Part shown: positions 9,125 through 16,966 of the stretch, piece after piece
Layout of the letters: each line of letters begins with the position of its first letter
Position numbering within the stretch: the first letter of the stretch is position 1
Source of the DNA: Bin87 sp965221295
Lineage (GTDB): Bacteria; Chloroflexota; Dehalococcoidia; Lucifugimonadales; UBA3495
NCBI GenBank assembly: GCA_965221295.1
Contig: OZ244879.1
Location: 3,100,001 to 3,164,000, forward strand
DNA: 64,000 bases
Direction of reading: 5' to 3'
Notes under the pieces: model-generated
What the model was told of the DNA's origin: nothing
What the model saw: only the letters and a program-made list of their open reading frames with translations
Databases searched by the model: none
Program-made: the position numbers and the translations under genes

Positions 9125-9356
9125 CTGTCATTGCGAGGAACGTCTGCCACTACTGTCATTGCGAGGCCGAAGGCCGTGGCAATCTCGACCTCTGGTCGGA
9201 CGGCCGTCGACTGAGATCAACGAGATTGCCGCCCTTCGCTGGCAACGAAAGAAGCAACTGTCATTGCGAGGCCGAAGGCCGTGGCAATCTCGACCTCTGG
9301 TCGGACGGCCGTCAGCTGGGATCAACGAGATTGCCGCTCTTCGCTCGCAACGACAG
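9125..9356. repeat. hairpin-repeat cluster B
   Basis: There are two complete units: left arms at 9154 and 9259 with the GCCGAAGGCCGTG head, and right arms of the TTCGCT type ending near 9251 and 9356. Degenerate left arms precede them at 9064-9140. The cluster lies between two same-strand genes. Confidence 0.85.
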
Positions 9357-9523
9357 CAGAGTGGCGCGGCATCGACCGACGTGAAGGCTAGGCGTCGACC
9401 GCCGATGGCGCCGGACCGGTCGCGATTCACCACGGCCCCCAACGCGGCGCCCGTTTGTGGCATAATGGCGCCACCGCATTTCGTAGTCGCCCGAACCCGG
9501 CCGGGCGCCAAAGGAGTTGCCCA

Positions 9524-11161
9524 ATGGCTATTTCCGCGCAGGAATCCGCAGGGTCCGCCACTCGACCCGGAGGCTCCATCGACGAATTCGACGTCGTGGT
9601 TATCGGAGCTGGCGTGACCGGCCTGTATTCACTCCACCGCCTACGTCAACTCGGCTTCTCAGTTCGATCGTTGGAGGAAGGCGACGGCGTTGGAGGAACC
9701 TGGTACTGGAATCGCTACCCGGGGGCCCGCTTCGACTCCGAAAGTTATACCTACGGCTATTCCTTCTCGGAGGAACTGCTGCAGGAATGGGAATGGAAGG
9801 AGCACTATTCCGCCCAGCCCGAGAACGAGCGCTATCTCAACTACGTCGCCGACAAATTCGACCTGCGTCGGGACATCCGCTTCGAGTCCCGCGTCGCCTC
9901 ACTGGTGTATGACGAGGCGGCCAACCGCTGGACCGCCACCACCGACGACGGTTATCGCGTCCGGTCCCAGTTCGTCATCACCGCCATCGGAATCCTCTCG
10001 GCGCGCTACGTTCCCGACTTCGAGGGGTTGGAATCCTACGAAGGCGTTTGGACCCACACCAACCGCTGGCCCAAAGAGGGCATCGACATGGTGGGCAAGC
10101 GGGTCGGCGTGATCGGCACCGGCGCCACCGCCGTCCAGCTCATCCCCGAAATCGCCAAGGACGTGGCCCACCTCACCGTCTTCCAGCGCACACCCAACTA
10201 CTGCGTCCCGCTACGCAACGCGGTGATCGACGCTGAAACGCAGGCGTACATCAAGGCCCACTATCCCGAGATCTTCCAACAGTGCAGACAGACCGCGGGG
10301 TCGTTCATGCACCTGTTCGACCCTCGTTCGGCGTTGGAAGTCTCAACGGAAGAGAAGATGGAACAGTACGAGAGGCTGTGGGCCGAACCGGGGTTCAAGA
10401 AGTGGCTCGCGAACTTCTACGACGTGATGATGCCGGGCCAAGCCAATGAAGACTACGCCGAATTCGTTCGCAACAAGATACGAGAGCGGGTTCACGACCC
10501 GGAGGTCGCCGAGAAACTGGTTCCCAAGAACCACATGTTTGGCTCCAAGCGGCTCCCTTGTGAAAGCGGCTATTACGAAGTGTACAACCAGGAGAATGTC
10601 CGCCTGGTTGACGTGCGGGAGAATCCCATCGCCCGCATCACCCCCCGGGGCCTCCAGCTCTCCGATGGCGAGGAGTTCGAGTTCGACGTCCTGGTGTTCG
10701 CCACCGGCTACGACGCCGTCACCGGGTCTCTAAATAAGATCCACATCGAAGGCATCGGGGGCGAGGTTCTCAAGGAAAAATTCGCCAACGGTCCCCGCAC
10801 CTACATGGGAATGTCCAGCCACGGCTACCCCAATCTCTTCACAGTGAACGCCGCTTCCGTGGGCAACTTCGTACGCGCCGCCGAGCCACTGGTGGAATGG
10901 GTGGCCGACGCCATCGCCCACGTCCGCGACCATGGATACGCCAGGATCCAGCCGACCAAGCAGGCCGAGGATGATTGGGTGCGGCACATTGCCGAAGACG
11001 GCGCCAAGATCCTCCGCACCCAGGCTGATTCCTGGTTCGTCGGGGCCAACATACCCGGCAAGGCCCGCGTGCTGCTCACCGCGCCGGACACGGCTCCGGT
11101 CATGCGCGCCAAACGGGCCGAAGTCGCCGCCAACGGCTACGAAGGCTTCACCCTGGACTGA
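9524..11161 (+). CDS. flavin-containing Baeyer-Villiger-type monooxygenase
   Basis: The protein has 545 residues from the ATG at 9524, preceded by AAGGAG at 9511-9516. It carries an N-terminal FAD motif GAGVTG (28-33), the GGTWYWNRYPGARFD block (58-71), the BVMO fingerprint in the form YEGVWTHTNRWP (172-183), and a second NADP-binding GTGATA (198-203). The consensus fingerprint starts with F; Y here is a mild variant. The enzyme is expected to use NADPH, FAD and O2 to turn ketones into esters or lactones, as cyclohexanone monooxygenase does. The substrate is unknown. It is a single gene with repeat clusters on both sides. Confidence 0.92.
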   Translation: MAISAQESAGSATRPGGSIDEFDVVVIGAGVTGLYSLHRLRQLGFSVRSLEEGDGVGGTWYWNRYPGARFDSESYTYGYSFSEELLQEWEWKEHYSAQPENERYLNYVADKFDLRRDIRFESRVASLVYDEAANRWTATTDDGYRVRSQFVITAIGILSARYVPDFEGLESYEGVWTHTNRWPKEGIDMVGKRVGVIGTGATAVQLIPEIAKDVAHLTVFQRTPNYCVPLRNAVIDAETQAYIKAHYPEIFQQCRQTAGSFMHLFDPRSALEVSTEEKMEQYERLWAEPGFKKWLANFYDVMMPGQANEDYAEFVRNKIRERVHDPEVAEKLVPKNHMFGSKRLPCESGYYEVYNQENVRLVDVRENPIARITPRGLQLSDGEEFEFDVLVFATGYDAVTGSLNKIHIEGIGGEVLKEKFANGPRTYMGMSSHGYPNLFTVNAASVGNFVRAAEPLVEWVADAIAHVRDHGYARIQPTKQAEDDWVRHIAEDGAKILRTQADSWFVGANIPGKARVLLTAPDTAPVMRAKRAEVAANGYEGFTLD

Positions 11162-11239
11162 GCAGCGACGAAAGAGCCGCTTCGCTCAGCCGTGCTTGAC
11201 CGGGAACGCTCGTCATGGTCGCTTGAACCCCAACCCGTC

Positions 11240-11366
11240 GGTCATTCTGAGGAGCGATACCAATCTGTAATGTCGAAGAGCGATAGCGAAGCGGCAATCC
11301 CGCAGCCTGGGCGAACCTCCGTTGGTTGCGGTCGACGAGATTGCCGCGCTGCGCTCGCGATGACAG
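11240..11366. repeat. hairpin-repeat cluster C (one degenerate unit)
   Basis: One unit with decayed left arms (GTCATTCTGAGGAGCGAT, then an AGCGATAGCGAAGCGGCAAT copy) and a good right arm ending at 11366. It sits between convergent genes. Confidence 0.75.
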
Positions 11367-11461
11367 GCGCAGGAGCCTCGCAATTGCGCTCGGGCCGAGC
11401 CTGATTCGTTTGACCTAGCCTGCCTCATCAAGTTGGCGCGGCGATGTCAACCGGGACATCG

Positions 11462-11830
11462 CTAGTCTGCCAACGGAATTACCAGGTACACCCTTTGCTC
11501 GCCGCCGACCACGCGGGTGGTGTGGCCTTGGCCCGTGAGATCCTCGGCCAGCAGCACGTCTCCCGGCCCAACTTGATAGGTGGAGCCATCACCCAGCCCG
11601 ATCTCCGCATGGCCGGCCAGCGTAACCGTGTATTGCCTCCGGGGCGCGCAGTGAAAATCCAGGAAGTAGTCCGGCGGAGAGATGCGGATCGTCATGCCTG
11701 AGGTGGGCTGCATCGGCGTTCCCCGCCCGTAGGCGCCCTCGGTGTCCAGGAAATCCTCAAAGGGTGGTTCGTAGGGTTCCAGGCGGGACTGACCGTCGTC
11801 TCCCGTGTAAACGCGAACGAATTGCGGCAT
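11462..11830 (-). CDS. small cupin-domain protein
   Basis: The protein has 122 residues. The second half has cupin character: YTVTLAGHAEIGLGDGS followed by YQVGPGDVLLAEDLTGQGH, with the G(x)5-P-x-G-D motif and a downstream histidine. The first half contains FHCAPRRQY, where metal ligands would sit. It may bind a metal or small molecule; no substrate can be assigned. The start at 11830 is supported by AGAGGAG about eight bases upstream. A 15-bp minisatellite lies immediately upstream of the gene. Confidence 0.75.
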   Translation of the reverse strand: MPQFVRVYTGDDGQSRLEPYEPPFEDFLDTEGAYGRGTPMQPTSGMTIRISPPDYFLDFHCAPRRQYTVTLAGHAEIGLGDGSTYQVGPGDVLLAEDLTGQGHTTRVVGGEQRVYLVIPLAD

Positions 11831-11877
11831 GGATCAACTCCTCTGTGTATCGGGGTTCTCGGTTACGGGGATCTCGG

Positions 11878-11952
11878 TATCTGGGTTCCTGGCATCTGGG
11901 TTCCTGGCATCTGGGTTCCTGGTTCCTGGGTTCATGGTATCTGGGTTCGCCG
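11878..11952. repeat. 15-bp minisatellite upstream of cupin gene
   Basis: About five head-to-tail copies of CATCTGGGTTCCTGG with small changes. They lie 50-120 bp upstream of the cupin start codon, where its promoter should be. Confidence 0.85.
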
Positions 11953-12025
11953 CGCAACCGGGATTTCCATGAAGCGCGGGTTCCCATTTGACTGCGGCGC
12001 CGGCGATCATCCCGCCAGCCGGGTC

Positions 12026-12355
12026 CTATTCGCCGGAGCGGTCATCGGCTGTGGAGCGCCGCGTCACCCACGAACGGCGGTCGGACTCGGCGCCGCGACC
12101 GAGCCGGCGCAGGTATTCAACCCCTCGGATGGCCAACGCAACCACCAGTAGGCCGGCCGCCGCGCCCAGGGGGAATGCCAGCAAGGCGCCAGCGACGCAC
12201 AACACGATGAGCACGTGCGGCTCCACGATGGCGCGGTCCGTGAGTTCGGCGATGCGGACGAACCGGGAGGCGATCGCCCACGCGACGTACCCGCCGGCGG
12301 CGCTACCGCACAGCGCCGCGCCGAAGATGTAAAACAGCCTGGTCGGGGTGAACAT
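12026..12355 (-). CDS. small two-span membrane protein
   Basis: The protein has 109 residues from the ATG at 12355. Two hydrophobic segments are visible, around residues 9-27 (FYIFGAALCGSAAGGYVAW) and 46-70 (VLIVLCVAGALLAFPLGAAA). They are followed by a basic, polar C-terminus rich in Arg and Ser. It resembles no family I can name. The frame extends to 12496 upstream, but the sequence before 12355 looks non-coding and contains the promoter of the divergent SBP gene. Confidence 0.5.
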   Translation of the reverse strand: MFTPTRLFYIFGAALCGSAAGGYVAWAIASRFVRIAELTDRAIVEPHVLIVLCVAGALLAFPLGAAAGLLVVALAIRGVEYLRRLGRGAESDRRSWVTRRSTADDRSGE

Positions 12356-12489
12356 GGCGCTGATTATAGTACATCGGAAGGTGGATGTCCCAATCTGGTC
12401 GGGGCAATTGTCGCCGCTATCGGCGGCGACGCAGCGTCGGCAGGGTTCGCCAAAACCGCCGTCAATAGCAACTATTTCGTAGTGGGCGG

Positions 12490-12519
12490 TTGACAAGACG
12501 CCGATACCGCCTGTTTAAT
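12490..12519 (+). promoter_or_regulatory. sigma-70-type promoter of the peptide ABC operon
   Basis: TTGACA at 12490-12495, an 18-bp spacer, then TTTAAT at 12514-12519. Transcription would begin near 12526, giving a leader of about 75 nt before the ATG at 12600. This supports 12600 as the original start. Confidence 0.6.
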
Positions 12520-12599
12520 TTATCGTCATCCGTTAAAGGTTCCCTCGCCCGGCTCCCGCGCTCGGCGACGGTTCCACACAGAATTAGGAGTGCCAGTAT

Positions 12600-12629
12600 A
12601 TGAGACTCAATCGGTTCCTGAACGCTTGA
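12600..12629 (+). other. signal-peptide n-region of the SBP cut off by an in-frame TGA
   Basis: AGGAG at 12586-12590 is followed nine bases later by ATG and nine codons reading M-R-L-N-R-F-L-N-A. Then comes TGA at 12627-12629, in frame with the SBP that continues at once. If the codon were TGG, the product would be a textbook lipoprotein signal peptide with a basic n-region, a hydrophobic core and a lipobox. Confidence 0.85.
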
Positions 12630-14399
12630 TTGCTGTTGGCCTTGGGCCTGGCCGCCGGGCTCATTGCAGCCGTCGCCTGCGGCGGCGCGTCTGACGAGCC
12701 CGCGCCCGCTCCCACCGCCGCCTCCAGCGACAGTGGCGCCGCGCCCACCGCCGCGCCCGAGGCCACCGAGCCCGCCGCTGTGATGGAAGAAGCGGGCGGC
12801 CACGTTTCCGTCCTGGTTACCAACCTGGGCAACGGAAAGTTCGACCCGTTCCTCACCGAAGGTGAAGACCTCAAGTTCCAGCGCATGTTCCAAGTCGCGC
12901 TAGTTGGCGGCAAGGGCGGTAGTGAATTGACCCCCGCCGTCGCCAAGGACTGGTCGGTCAGCGAGGACGGCAAAGTCTGGACCTTCAGCGTCAACGAGGG
13001 GTTCATCACGGACCATGAAGGCCACATGATCAACCGCGACGACGTGTTCTTCAACCTCGACAGCCGCGTGGGAGTAGAAGCCCAGGCGCTGCTGGAGTCC
13101 ACCTATTACGAACCGCGCGACGTTGCCCTGGCCGCGTTGATCGACGGTGTGGAGAAGGGCCCTGCCGACGACCAGGTTTCGGTCAACTTCAACACCGTGC
13201 GCCTGGACTTCGCCTTCAACTGGTCCGAAAACTCCCAGGGCGCCGACCCGATGATCGTTTCGGAAGCCGCCATGCGCGCCCGCGCCGGAACCAACGGTTT
13301 CGAAGGCTATGAAGACGACCCCATCGGCATTGGCCCCATGCGGGTTACCGACCACATCCTCAAGCAGGAATACTCCTTCGAGAAGTTCGAGGACTTCTTC
13401 TGGACCCCTGAGAACGGGTTTGACGAGGACCGAAGCGTGTCCTTCGACACCCTGGACCTGAAGGTCGTCCCCGAACCCGCCGCTCGTTTGGCCGCCCTTC
13501 GCAGCGGAGACGCGCAGCTCATCGAAGCCAACATCAACATGATCGGCGATATCAACAGCATCGACGGCGCCAGCATCGCTTGGCAGCGCGAGTCCTCATA
13601 CAACTGGGTCGTGTACGTTGACTGCTGGGACGAGGCGCTATGGTGCTTCCCCAAGGAGGCCCGCCAAGCCGCCGAGCACGCCTTGGACAAGGACACCATC
13701 GTCAACGGCCTGTACACCCCCGAGGCCATCAACGCCGACAGCTGGGCCCACGTGACTCCCAACTCCCTGGGTTGGGGCGAGAACCTGCGGCCCCGCGCCT
13801 TTGACGTCGACAGGGCCCGGGAGTTGCTGATGTCCATTGGCTACGGCGGCGCCGACGGCAGCGACGGCACCGACGCCAACGGCGAGCAGATCGCCTTCAC
13901 CGTCTACACGTGGGAAGCCGGCGACCTGCCGCTGCTGCCCGACTTGGCTCAGCTGTACAAGGACTACTGGTCTGACGGTCTCGGATGGGACGTGAGCGTG
14001 GTCGTTGGCGACGCCGCCGCCACCCGGCAGGCGTGGAACAACCGCGAATACCCCGGCGACGTGCTGGTTCGCACCAACGAAGCCCGCTTCGACGGCACTT
14101 CCATCACCCAGGGCGGCTACCTGAACAAGGAAATCGCCTGGCGCGCCATTGACGACCCAGTCCTGGAACCGTGGGCTTCCAGCACCTCTCCGGTCGTTGA
14201 AAAGGGCCTGTCCGACCTCAACCCGGCCACTCGCAACCAGTCGTACAACGAGATGTACGCCTACCTGCATGACCAGGCCTACTGGGGCGACGGGTTCAAC
14301 ACCAACGTGCCCTGGGGCCTCGGATCCGACGTGGCCTCCTACGAGCCGTGGAGTCTGGTGCCCTACGTCACCGCCATCTGGACGGTCAAACTGAAGTAA
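12630..14399 (+). CDS. peptide/nickel-type ABC transporter substrate-binding lipoprotein (SBP family 5)
   Basis: A 589-residue open frame beginning at TTG directly after the TGA described at 12627. The hydrophobic stretch ends in a lipobox (IAAVAC, then GG) and an Ala/Pro/Thr linker. The rest is a family 5 (DppA/OppA-like) periplasmic binding protein: LTPAVAKDWSVSEDGKVWTF, then the RDDVFFNLDS and VVPEPAARLAALRSGDAQ blocks. It should capture oligopeptides or similar solutes at the outer face and feed the permeases downstream. Translation must use readthrough, reinitiation at TTG, or the TGA is a sequencing error or recent lesion. Without the first nine codons the basic n-region is lost. Confidence 0.85.
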   Translation: MLLALGLAAGLIAAVACGGASDEPAPAPTAASSDSGAAPTAAPEATEPAAVMEEAGGHVSVLVTNLGNGKFDPFLTEGEDLKFQRMFQVALVGGKGGSELTPAVAKDWSVSEDGKVWTFSVNEGFITDHEGHMINRDDVFFNLDSRVGVEAQALLESTYYEPRDVALAALIDGVEKGPADDQVSVNFNTVRLDFAFNWSENSQGADPMIVSEAAMRARAGTNGFEGYEDDPIGIGPMRVTDHILKQEYSFEKFEDFFWTPENGFDEDRSVSFDTLDLKVVPEPAARLAALRSGDAQLIEANINMIGDINSIDGASIAWQRESSYNWVVYVDCWDEALWCFPKEARQAAEHALDKDTIVNGLYTPEAINADSWAHVTPNSLGWGENLRPRAFDVDRARELLMSIGYGGADGSDGTDANGEQIAFTVYTWEAGDLPLLPDLAQLYKDYWSDGLGWDVSVVVGDAAATRQAWNNREYPGDVLVRTNEARFDGTSITQGGYLNKEIAWRAIDDPVLEPWASSTSPVVEKGLSDLNPATRNQSYNEMYAYLHDQAYWGDGFNTNVPWGLGSDVASYEPWSLVPYVTAIWTVKLK

Positions 14400-14424
14400 T
14401 CGTCCGCAACCAACCCACCTCCAA

Positions 14425-14449
14425 GGGGGCGGATCATGAATCCGCCCCC
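14425..14449 (+). terminator. stem-loop between SBP and permease genes
   Basis: A perfect 10-bp GC-rich stem (GGGGGCGGAT / ATCCGCCCCC) with a 5-nt loop and no U-tract. Such hairpins commonly protect the SBP message or partly attenuate downstream genes. Confidence 0.6.
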
Positions 14450-14481
14450 GTCTTCACACCACCTCCCGGCGGACAGATGCC

Positions 14482-15447
14482 ATGACCGGTTACATCGCCC
14501 GACGCCTAGTTGAAGGATTGATCACGCTGATAGCGCTCAGCTTCGTGGTCTTCGGCAGCGTCCACCTGGCGGGAGACCCAGCCCGTTTCCTCCTGCCCAT
14601 TTCGGCAGAACACGACGAAACGGTGTACGAGGAACAGAAGAAGCGGCTTGGGTTGGACAAGCCTTTCATCGTTCAATACTGGAACTTCCTCAGGAACGCG
14701 CTGATCCTGGACTTCGGCAATTCGTTCACCGAGCGCCGCCCAGTGCGGGAGATCCTGGCCGAACGCATTCCGGCCACCGTGCATCTGGCCTTGGCCGGCA
14801 CTATCCTGGCTATCGGCATCGGCGTCCCCCTTGGGATAATCTCGGCTGTCAAGCGAGACAGCCTGCTGGACCGGTTTTGCAAGGCATTCGCCATCTTCGG
14901 CATGGCGGCGCCGCAATTCTGGGTCGCCATCATGCTGATCATCCTGCTCGCCGGATACTGGGGATGGCTGCCGGCCTTCGGGCGCGGCGATACCCAGGGC
15001 TGGCTGCCCGAGTGGTCGCAGATCCCCGACATGTTGCGCCACCTGGCGTTGCCAGCTTTCGTGCTGGCCCTGGCCATCGTGGCCGCCATCATGCGCCTGG
15101 CGCGCTCCGCCATGTTGGAAGTGCTGGACACCGACTACGTGAAGTTTGCCCAGGTGAAGGGCATGGCCGACCGGGCGGTCATCTGGAAGCACGCCGCCCG
15201 CAACGCGTTGATCCCCGTAATCACCTTCGGAGGCATCAGTTTGGCCAGCCTCTTGAACGGCTCCGTGGTGGTGGAGGTGGTTTTCGCCTGGCCCGGCGTG
15301 GGCTTGATGTTGCTGGATGGCGTGCTGTCCAACAACTACCCACAGGTGCTCGGCGCCATCATGGTGTCGGGCGCGGCCTACATCTTGACCGCGTTGGTCG
15401 TGGATATCTTGTATGGCTACGCGGACCCGCGCGTTCGCATGAACTGA
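14482..15447 (+). CDS. ABC transporter permease, DppB-like
   Basis: The protein has 321 residues. The N-terminus (TGYIARRLVEGLITLIALSF) is the standard DppB/OppB first span, followed by FLLPISAEHDE and a long external loop. The binding-protein-dependent transport EAA loop is at residues 210-245 (LDTDYVKFAQVKGMADRAVI). Together with the next gene it forms the inner-membrane channel for the peptide importer. It is in the same operon as the SBP upstream (82-bp gap containing a hairpin) and the DppC gene 19 bp downstream. Confidence 0.92.
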   Translation: MTGYIARRLVEGLITLIALSFVVFGSVHLAGDPARFLLPISAEHDETVYEEQKKRLGLDKPFIVQYWNFLRNALILDFGNSFTERRPVREILAERIPATVHLALAGTILAIGIGVPLGIISAVKRDSLLDRFCKAFAIFGMAAPQFWVAIMLIILLAGYWGWLPAFGRGDTQGWLPEWSQIPDMLRHLALPAFVLALAIVAAIMRLARSAMLEVLDTDYVKFAQVKGMADRAVIWKHAARNALIPVITFGGISLASLLNGSVVVEVVFAWPGVGLMLLDGVLSNNYPQVLGAIMVSGAAYILTALVVDILYGYADPRVRMN

Positions 15448-15466
15448 CCGCATCGGAGGAACGATT

Positions 15467-16351
15467 TTGGCCGCCGAAACTCCCGCCCTCGTGATCGACG
15501 ACCGCGCGCCCACCAGCTGGCTGCAACGGGTTCGCGACGCCCGTTTGCCGTGGATTCCAATTTCCATCCTACTGGTGATCGTTTTCTGCGCCATCTTCGC
15601 CAATCTCATCTCGCCCCATGACCCGCGCGAGAACAACGTAAGGAACAAGCTGCAAGCCCCCTTCGCCAGCAGCGACCACGTTCTCGGCACCGACCGCCTG
15701 GGCAAGGACATGCTGAGCCGCCTGATCTTCGGCGCCCGCACCATGTTGCAAGTCACCGCCCCATCAATGGTGGTCGCAATCCTGGCTGGCACCATCGTAG
15801 GGTTGGTTTCCGGATATTCCGGGCGTTGGGTTGACTCGGTCCTAATGCGGATCACCGACGCGGTGCTGGGCTTTCCGTCTATCTTGGTGGCCCTGCTTAT
15901 TGTGACGTACCTCGGCACGGGGGTTTGGAACGTCATGATCGCTATTGCCGCCACGCAATGGGCCCGTTTCGCCCGCATGATTCGTGGAGAAGTCCTCTCG
16001 ATACGCGACCGGGATTTCGTGGTCTTGGCGCAGATCTACGGCGTGTCCCCCGGGATGATCGTGTATCGCCACCTGTTCCCCAACGTAGTCAATACTCTGA
16101 TGGTCTTGACCAGCGTCAGCATCGGGCAGGTGATTCTCCTGGAGGCTTCGCTGAGCTTCTTGGGCCTGGGCCTGGCCCCCGGCGATCCCGCGTGGGGCAT
16201 CATGGTCGCCGAAGCCAGGGAATTCCTGACCCAAGCCTGGTGGATCGCGCTGTTCCCAGGTCTCGTAATCACCGTCGTCGTAATGGCGTTCAACTTCTTC
16301 GGCGACTGGCTGCGAGACTACCTGGATCCCCGCCTCAGACGCGCCATGTGA
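15467..16351 (+). CDS. ABC transporter permease, DppC-like
   Basis: The protein has 294 residues and starts at TTG, with GGAGGA at 15455-15460. It has the DppC N-terminal cytosolic helix and first span (PWIPISILLVIVFCAIFANL), the HVLGTDRLGKDMLSRLI block typical of the family, an EAA loop (RDRDFVVLAQIYGVSPGMIV), and the LSFLGLGLAPGDPAWGIM segment. Its C-terminus ends DYLDPRLRRAM. It pairs with DppB. A decayed second copy of the 3' part of such a gene lies downstream, separated by repeat cluster D. Confidence 0.92.
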   Translation: MAAETPALVIDDRAPTSWLQRVRDARLPWIPISILLVIVFCAIFANLISPHDPRENNVRNKLQAPFASSDHVLGTDRLGKDMLSRLIFGARTMLQVTAPSMVVAILAGTIVGLVSGYSGRWVDSVLMRITDAVLGFPSILVALLIVTYLGTGVWNVMIAIAATQWARFARMIRGEVLSIRDRDFVVLAQIYGVSPGMIVYRHLFPNVVNTLMVLTSVSIGQVILLEASLSFLGLGLAPGDPAWGIMVAEAREFLTQAWWIALFPGLVITVVVMAFNFFGDWLRDYLDPRLRRAM

Positions 16352-16376
16352 CGCTGCGGCGCAGCTGGCGCTTCAC

Positions 16377-16405
16377 GCTGGGGCGACGTTGAACGTCGCC
16401 CCAGC
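16377..16405 (+). terminator. perfect inverted repeat after dppC
   Basis: GCTGGGGCGACGTT is followed after one base by its exact complement, giving a long stem. No U-tract follows. It may act as an RNA-stability or pausing element inside the operon. Confidence 0.5.
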
Positions 16406-16421
16406 GGCCGTTCGCCCAGGG

Positions 16422-16520
16422 AACGAGATTGCCACGGCCTTTGGCCTCGCAATGACAGGTGGGGAGACGCGCCTCGCCTCTTGCCCCTGTCATTGCGAGT
16501 GCAGCTTCGCAATCTCGTTT
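16422..16520. repeat. hairpin-repeat cluster D, arms in reverse order
   Basis: A right arm (GAGATTGCCACGGCCTTTGG type) ends near 16458, and a left arm (TGTCATTGCGAGTGCAGCTTCG) starts near 16487. This is the opposite order to most clusters. It is placed inside the dpp operon. Confidence 0.75.
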
Positions 16521-16588
16521 CCCAAAACCAACGTCCGTCCGCCGGGGCCGGCGGACGTTCTCGTTGGCGCGAAACTGCAGCGTCCCAG

Positions 16589-16885
16589 CGCATCTTTCCC
16601 AACGTCGCCAACAAATTGATGGTGATCACGAGCCTGTGATCACGAGCCTGATGGTAGCGCAGATCATTCCGCTGGAAGCCGCGCTGAGTTTTCTGGGGTT
16701 GGGATTATCTCCAGGCGCGCCGGCTTGGGGTATAATGGTCGCTGAGGGATAGGAAGTTATTCTGGTTGCCCGGTGGGTATCCTTGTTCCCGAGATTGGCG
16801 ATCACGGTGGTTGCGCTGGCGTTTACTTCTTCGGAGACTGGCTGCGCGGTTACCTGGATCCCAAGTTGCGCTGGGCGCGGTGGCC
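16589..16885 (+). pseudogene. decayed 3' fragment of a second DppC-type permease
   Basis: Translation in shifting frames gives FPNVANKLMVITSL, then IIPLEAALSFLGLGLSPGAP with AWGIMVAE. After a stop it continues as LAITVVALAF and FFGDWLRGYLDPKLRWA. These match, in order, the last 100 residues of the intact DppC (FPNVVNTLMVLTS ... LSFLGLGLAPGDPAWGIMVAE ... FFGDWLRDYLDPRLRRA). A 14-bp tandem duplication (16622-16635 and 16636-16649) causes one frameshift; a stop at 16749 and a further frameshift follow. The divergence suggests an old paralogue remnant rather than a recent copy. Confidence 0.8.
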
Positions 16886-16966
16886 GAGGTTTTCATGCAG
16901 TCGGCATTGCAACTCACCAGCGCATGCCCGTGGGCTGTATTGGCAACCCCGCCCAACAGGAGCTAA

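Noticed and set aside
11757..11987. Small Arg/Pro/Glu repeat protein antisense to the 15-bp minisatellite
   Set aside because: It is a direct product of the tandem repeat and overlaps the start of the cupin gene on the same strand in another frame.
12600..14399. Genome-wide UGA recoding as the reason for the SBP interruption
   Set aside because: UGA ends many intact genes here, such as secA, dppC and the alpha-E gene, so general reassignment is unlikely.
14506..15978. 490-codon antisense frame over dppB and dppC
   Set aside because: Covers two well-supported permease genes; composition is that of a shadow frame.
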